A DNA stretch of 64,000 bases, taken from contig NZ_CP082249.1 in NCBI RefSeq assembly GCF_019879105.1, positions 1,364,001 to 1,428,000 on the forward strand. Direction: 5' to 3'. Shown here piece by piece: positions 61,695 to 64,000 of the stretch. This DNA comes from Natrinema sp. SYSU A 869 (GTDB lineage Archaea; Halobacteriota; Halobacteria; Halobacteriales; Natrialbaceae). Position 1 is the stretch's first letter, and each line of letters begins with the position of its first letter. The notes beneath the pieces were generated by a model. The model ran no database searches, had not been told where the DNA came from, and saw only the letters and a list, made by a program, of their open reading frames with translations. A program made the position numbers and the translations under genes.

Positions 61695-63032
61695 ATGATC
61701 GACGATCCGGACGACCATCGATTCGCCACGAACAGCGTCCACGCCGGCCAGGAGCCCGATCCAACCACGGGAGCCCGCGCGCCGCCGCTGTACCAGACCA
61801 CCTCCTACCAGTTCGAGGACACCGAGCACGCCGCTGCCCTGTTCGGCCTCGAGGAGGCGGGCAACATCTACTCACGGATCATGAATCCGACGAACGCGAT
61901 GCTCGAGGAGCGCATCGCGACGCTCGAGGGCGGCGTCGACGCGTTAGCCACCTCGTCGGGAATGGCCGCCTTCGACCTCGCGACGTTCATCCTCGCGGAG
62001 GTCGGCGACAACATCGTCTCCTCGTCGTCGCTGTACGGCGGGACATACACCTACCTCACCCACACCGTCGAAAAGCGCGGCATCGAGACGAAGTTCGTCG
62101 ACACGCTAGAGTACGACGCCTACGAAGAGGCGATCGACGACGACACCGCGTTCGTTCACCTCGAGACGATCGGCAACCCCGCACTCGTCACGCCGGACAT
62201 CGAACGAATCGCCGATATCGCCCACGATCACGACGTGCCGCTGTTCGTTGACAACACCTTCGCGACGCCGTATCTCTGCCGGCCCCTCGAGCACGGTGCG
62301 GACCTGGTCTGGAACTCGACGACCAAGTGGATCCACGGCGCGGGGTCGACTGTCGGCGGAGTCCTCGTCGACGGCGGTTCCTTCCCATGGGAGGAGGGCA
62401 ACTATCCCGAGATCACCGAGCCGAATCCGGCCTACCACGGCGTGAACTTCCGGGAGACGTTCGGCGACATGGCATTCTCGGTTGTTGCCCGCACGCGCGG
62501 GCTTCGCGATCTGGGGAACCAGCAGGCCCCCTTCGACGCCTGGGTTACGCTCCAGAAACTCGAGTCGCTACCCCTGCGCATGGAGAAACACTGTGACAAC
62601 GCGATGGTCGTCGCAGAGTATCTCGAGGACCACTCGAACGTATCGTGGGTCAACTACCCGGGCCTCGAGAGCCACGAGACCCACGAGAACGCGACGGAGT
62701 ACCTCGATGGGGGCTACGGCGGCATGATCACCTTCGGGCTCGAGGGCGCTGACGGGTCCGACACGGACCCGTCTGCTCGCGAGACGTCGTCTCGAACTGG
62801 CTACGACGCCGCGGAAACGGTCTGTAACGAGGTCGACCTGACGAGCCTGCTGGCCAACGTCGGTGACGCGAAGACGCTGATCATCCATCCCGCGAGCACG
62901 ACCCACCAGCAGCTCACCGAGGAGGAGAAGCTGGCGGGCGGCGTGACCGACGACCTCGTGCGTCTTTCGGTGGGGATCGAAGATGTCGACGACGTCATCG
63001 CAGACCTCGATCAAGCGATCGAGAAGGTGTAA
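61695..63032 (+). CDS. metY: O-acetylhomoserine sulfhydrylase / aminocarboxypropyltransferase
   Basis: 445 residues. PLP enzyme of the Cys/Met metabolism family that makes homocysteine from O-acetylhomoserine and sulfide. It shows '[20 protein letters not shown]' (residues 16-35), '[14 protein letters not shown]' (184-197) and the PLP lysine Lys211 in NSTTKWIHG. The end has '[20 protein letters not shown]'. Residues about 351-369 ([19 protein letters not shown]) are an extra segment, encoded by two tandem hairpins, between 'ITFGLEG' and 'AAETVCNEV'. The start has a TATA box about 25 bases before it. Confidence 0.94.
   Translation: MIDDPDDHRFATNSVHAGQEPDPTTGARAPPLYQTTSYQFEDTEHAAALFGLEEAGNIYSRIMNPTNAMLEERIATLEGGVDALATSSGMAAFDLATFILAEVGDNIVSSSSLYGGTYTYLTHTVEKRGIETKFVDTLEYDAYEEAIDDDTAFVHLETIGNPALVTPDIERIADIAHDHDVPLFVDNTFATPYLCRPLEHGADLVWNSTTKWIHGAGSTVGGVLVDGGSFPWEEGNYPEITEPNPAYHGVNFRETFGDMAFSVVARTRGLRDLGNQQAPFDAWVTLQKLESLPLRMEKHCDNAMVVAEYLEDHSNVSWVNYPGLESHETHENATEYLDGGYGGMITFGLEGADGSDTDPSARETSSRTGYDAAETVCNEVDLTSLLANVGDAKTLIIHPASTTHQQLTEEEKLAGGVTDDLVRLSVGIEDVDDVIADLDQAIEKV
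62751..62794. repeat. Two tandem hairpins inserted in the metY reading frame
   Basis: GACGGGTCCG-ACA-CGGACCCGTC (62751-62773), a perfect ten-pair stem with a 3-base loop, is followed by linker TGCTCG and CGAGAC-GTC-GTCTCG (62780-62794), a perfect six-pair stem with a 3-base loop. The segment keeps the reading frame. The linker and loop design match the intergenic array at 31764-31916. Confidence 0.85.
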
Positions 63033-63156
63033 ATCGGCAGTGACTGCGGCCCGGACCGACCGTGGCTCGGAGTGACCGCGACCACGGCCGGACGACAATT
63101 CCAGCGCGCTGTAACTAGCCCTCGTCGTTAAGTTCTCGGCGTTCGACTGGTCGACT

Positions 63157-63546
63157 ATGCCGACCGGGCTACTCACGTCAGACGCGTCGGAACAGATCGT
63201 TACGACCTGTCGAACGGCCATCGGCGACAGTCTTCGTTCGGTCACTTACTTCACGCGCAACGACTACGAGCAGGTCTACCTCCGCGAGGACTTAGAGCGC
63301 GACGCTGACCTCTCGACGTTCATCGGCCACGAGTGGCGCGGCTTCAAGACCACCCAAACCGCCTATGAGGGGTCGGAGCTCGGCGGGTACGACTATACGA
63401 TTCGGGTCTTCGAGAACGGCTTTCTGATTCGCGTGACCAACGACAGCGAGGGCGTCCTCGCCACCACCGACGGGCTGACGGTCAAAGACTTCGAAGAAGT
63501 CGCGACGGCGCTCGACTCGTTCCTCAACAGTCGCGAGATTTCGTAG
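63157..63546 (+). CDS. DUF7522-type haloarchaeal protein
   Basis: 129 residues, soluble. It contains 'DSLRSVTYFTRNDYEQVYLR' (about residues 24-43), 'HEWRGFKTTQTAYEGSELGG' and 'YTIRVFENGFLIRV', a mixed alpha/beta fold conserved in haloarchaea. The function is unknown. Its last 23 bases overlap the convergent small gene at 63524. Confidence 0.8.
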   Translation: MPTGLLTSDASEQIVTTCRTAIGDSLRSVTYFTRNDYEQVYLREDLERDADLSTFIGHEWRGFKTTQTAYEGSELGGYDYTIRVFENGFLIRVTNDSEGVLATTDGLTVKDFEEVATALDSFLNSREIS

Positions 63547-63715
63547 CGGGGTCGTCGCTCGAGCTCGAGCGGTCGACATCGCTATCGGCCGCGTCTCGAT
63601 CGTCCTCGTCGTCGGCGTCCGCCTCGCCGATCGGCAAGCCGGAGCCGTGGTCGCCGTCCGTTCCGAGGAGGCGAGCGAAGCGACGACGTTCCGCAGCGTG
63701 TCTGTCTAGACTCAT
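63524..63715 (-). CDS. Small hydrophilic protein
   Basis: 63 residues. The start MSLDRHAAERRRFARLLGTD is helical and basic; the rest is Asp/Ser-rich and disordered. It is plausible as a small haloarchaeal gene, but no family is recognised. It overlaps the end of the convergent gene by 23 bases, which lowers confidence. Confidence 0.4.
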   Translation of the reverse strand: MSLDRHAAERRRFARLLGTDGDHGSGLPIGEADADDEDDRDAADSDVDRSSSSDDPATKSRDC

Positions 63716-63904
63716 GCCACTGCTAGAGGTTGGTTTCCCTTGTAGTAATATGGGTCGTTTTCGGTAGAAACTCGTTACTTCCCTCGTGAAACGATTCCAT
63801 CGCCGCCCCGCGGTTTCCGCCGTGTAAATAGTTTTCTACGAGCCGGACCGTGTGGCGTCGGCACAGCGTAACACCCTTTTCTGCCACGCCCGTGGGTATC
63901 TCCA

Positions 63905-64000
63905 ATGACAGATCTTCCAGACCCCGTCGCCAGCGAACTCGAGTCCCACGATGCGTTCGATCGGACCGACGACGGCTACGGCCTCACGACGACCGTCTTC
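63905..64000 (+). CDS. Start of a gene cut by the window edge, possibly DUF5813 type
   Basis: The first 32 codons are visible: 'TDLPDPVASELESHDAFDR' then 'DDGYGLTTTVF'. The beginning resembles the small haloarchaeal DUF5813 family, but too little is present for a firm call. The promoter would lie in the 63716-63904 gap. Confidence 0.5.
   Translation, partial: MTDLPDPVASELESHDAFDRTDDGYGLTTTVF

Overview
The window is a GC-rich chromosomal stretch from a haloarchaeon, most likely of the Natrialbales (Natrinema/Haloterrigena/Natronorubrum type). The evidence is strongly acidic predicted proteins, Tat signal peptides on most exported proteins, archaeal information-processing genes (Nop10, aIF2-alpha, S27e, L44e, PAC2, HerA, NurA), an archaeal initiator tRNA, archaeosortase A with PGF-CTERM substrates, leaderless genes with TATA boxes about 25 bases upstream, and many haloarchaea-only DUF families. 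Names of the DUF type come from recognition of the sequence, not from a search.

Layout: 0-2 kb is the end of a branched-chain amino-acid type ABC operon (livMGF). 2-10 kb holds a thioesterase, a two-gene Tat-exported GMC dehydrogenase, an amine-oxidase-like flavoprotein, and archaeosortase A overlapping a phosphoesterase. 10.8-13.1 kb is the conserved archaeal operon L44e-S27e-aIF2alpha-Nop10-PAC2. 14.2 kb is the initiator tRNA with a 75-nt decayed relic beside it. 15.2-21.4 kb is a complete dpp/opp peptide transporter whose binding protein looks circularly permuted. 21.5-25.6 kb has hpt, coaBC, a VTT-domain protein and a GtrA protein beside a frameshifted sulfatase. 27.5-29.6 kb is a DgcN-DgcA pair. 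31.6-34.9 kb is an accessory stretch with a hairpin array, a MITE-like repeat, a possible small structured RNA, a zinc-ribbon gene and an AT-richer secreted cysteine-protease gene. 35.6-39.0 kb carries three paralogous membrane proteins. 40-52 kb is a mix of housekeeping and small haloarchaeal genes including PspA, HerA and NurA. 53.6-64 kb has gpmI, a fibronectin-III surface protein, a PhoX-type phosphatase with cohesin-like and dockerin-like modules next to a PGF-CTERM cohesin-like protein, and metY.

How it fits together: a surface theme recurs. ArtA would process the two PGF-CTERM proteins seen here. One of these lies directly downstream of a Tat-exported PhoX enzyme that shares its cohesin-like module and ends in two dockerin-type calcium loops, suggesting enzyme docking on the cell surface. 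A second theme is small palindromic DNA: trinucleotide-loop hairpins joined by a TCTGCTC linker occur as an intergenic array and also appear in-frame inside metY and, in decayed form, gpmI. Three genes (sulfatase, HTTM protein, PhoX) are each broken by what looks like one missing base in a G/C run, which raises the possibility of a systematic sequencing error rather than three true pseudogenes.
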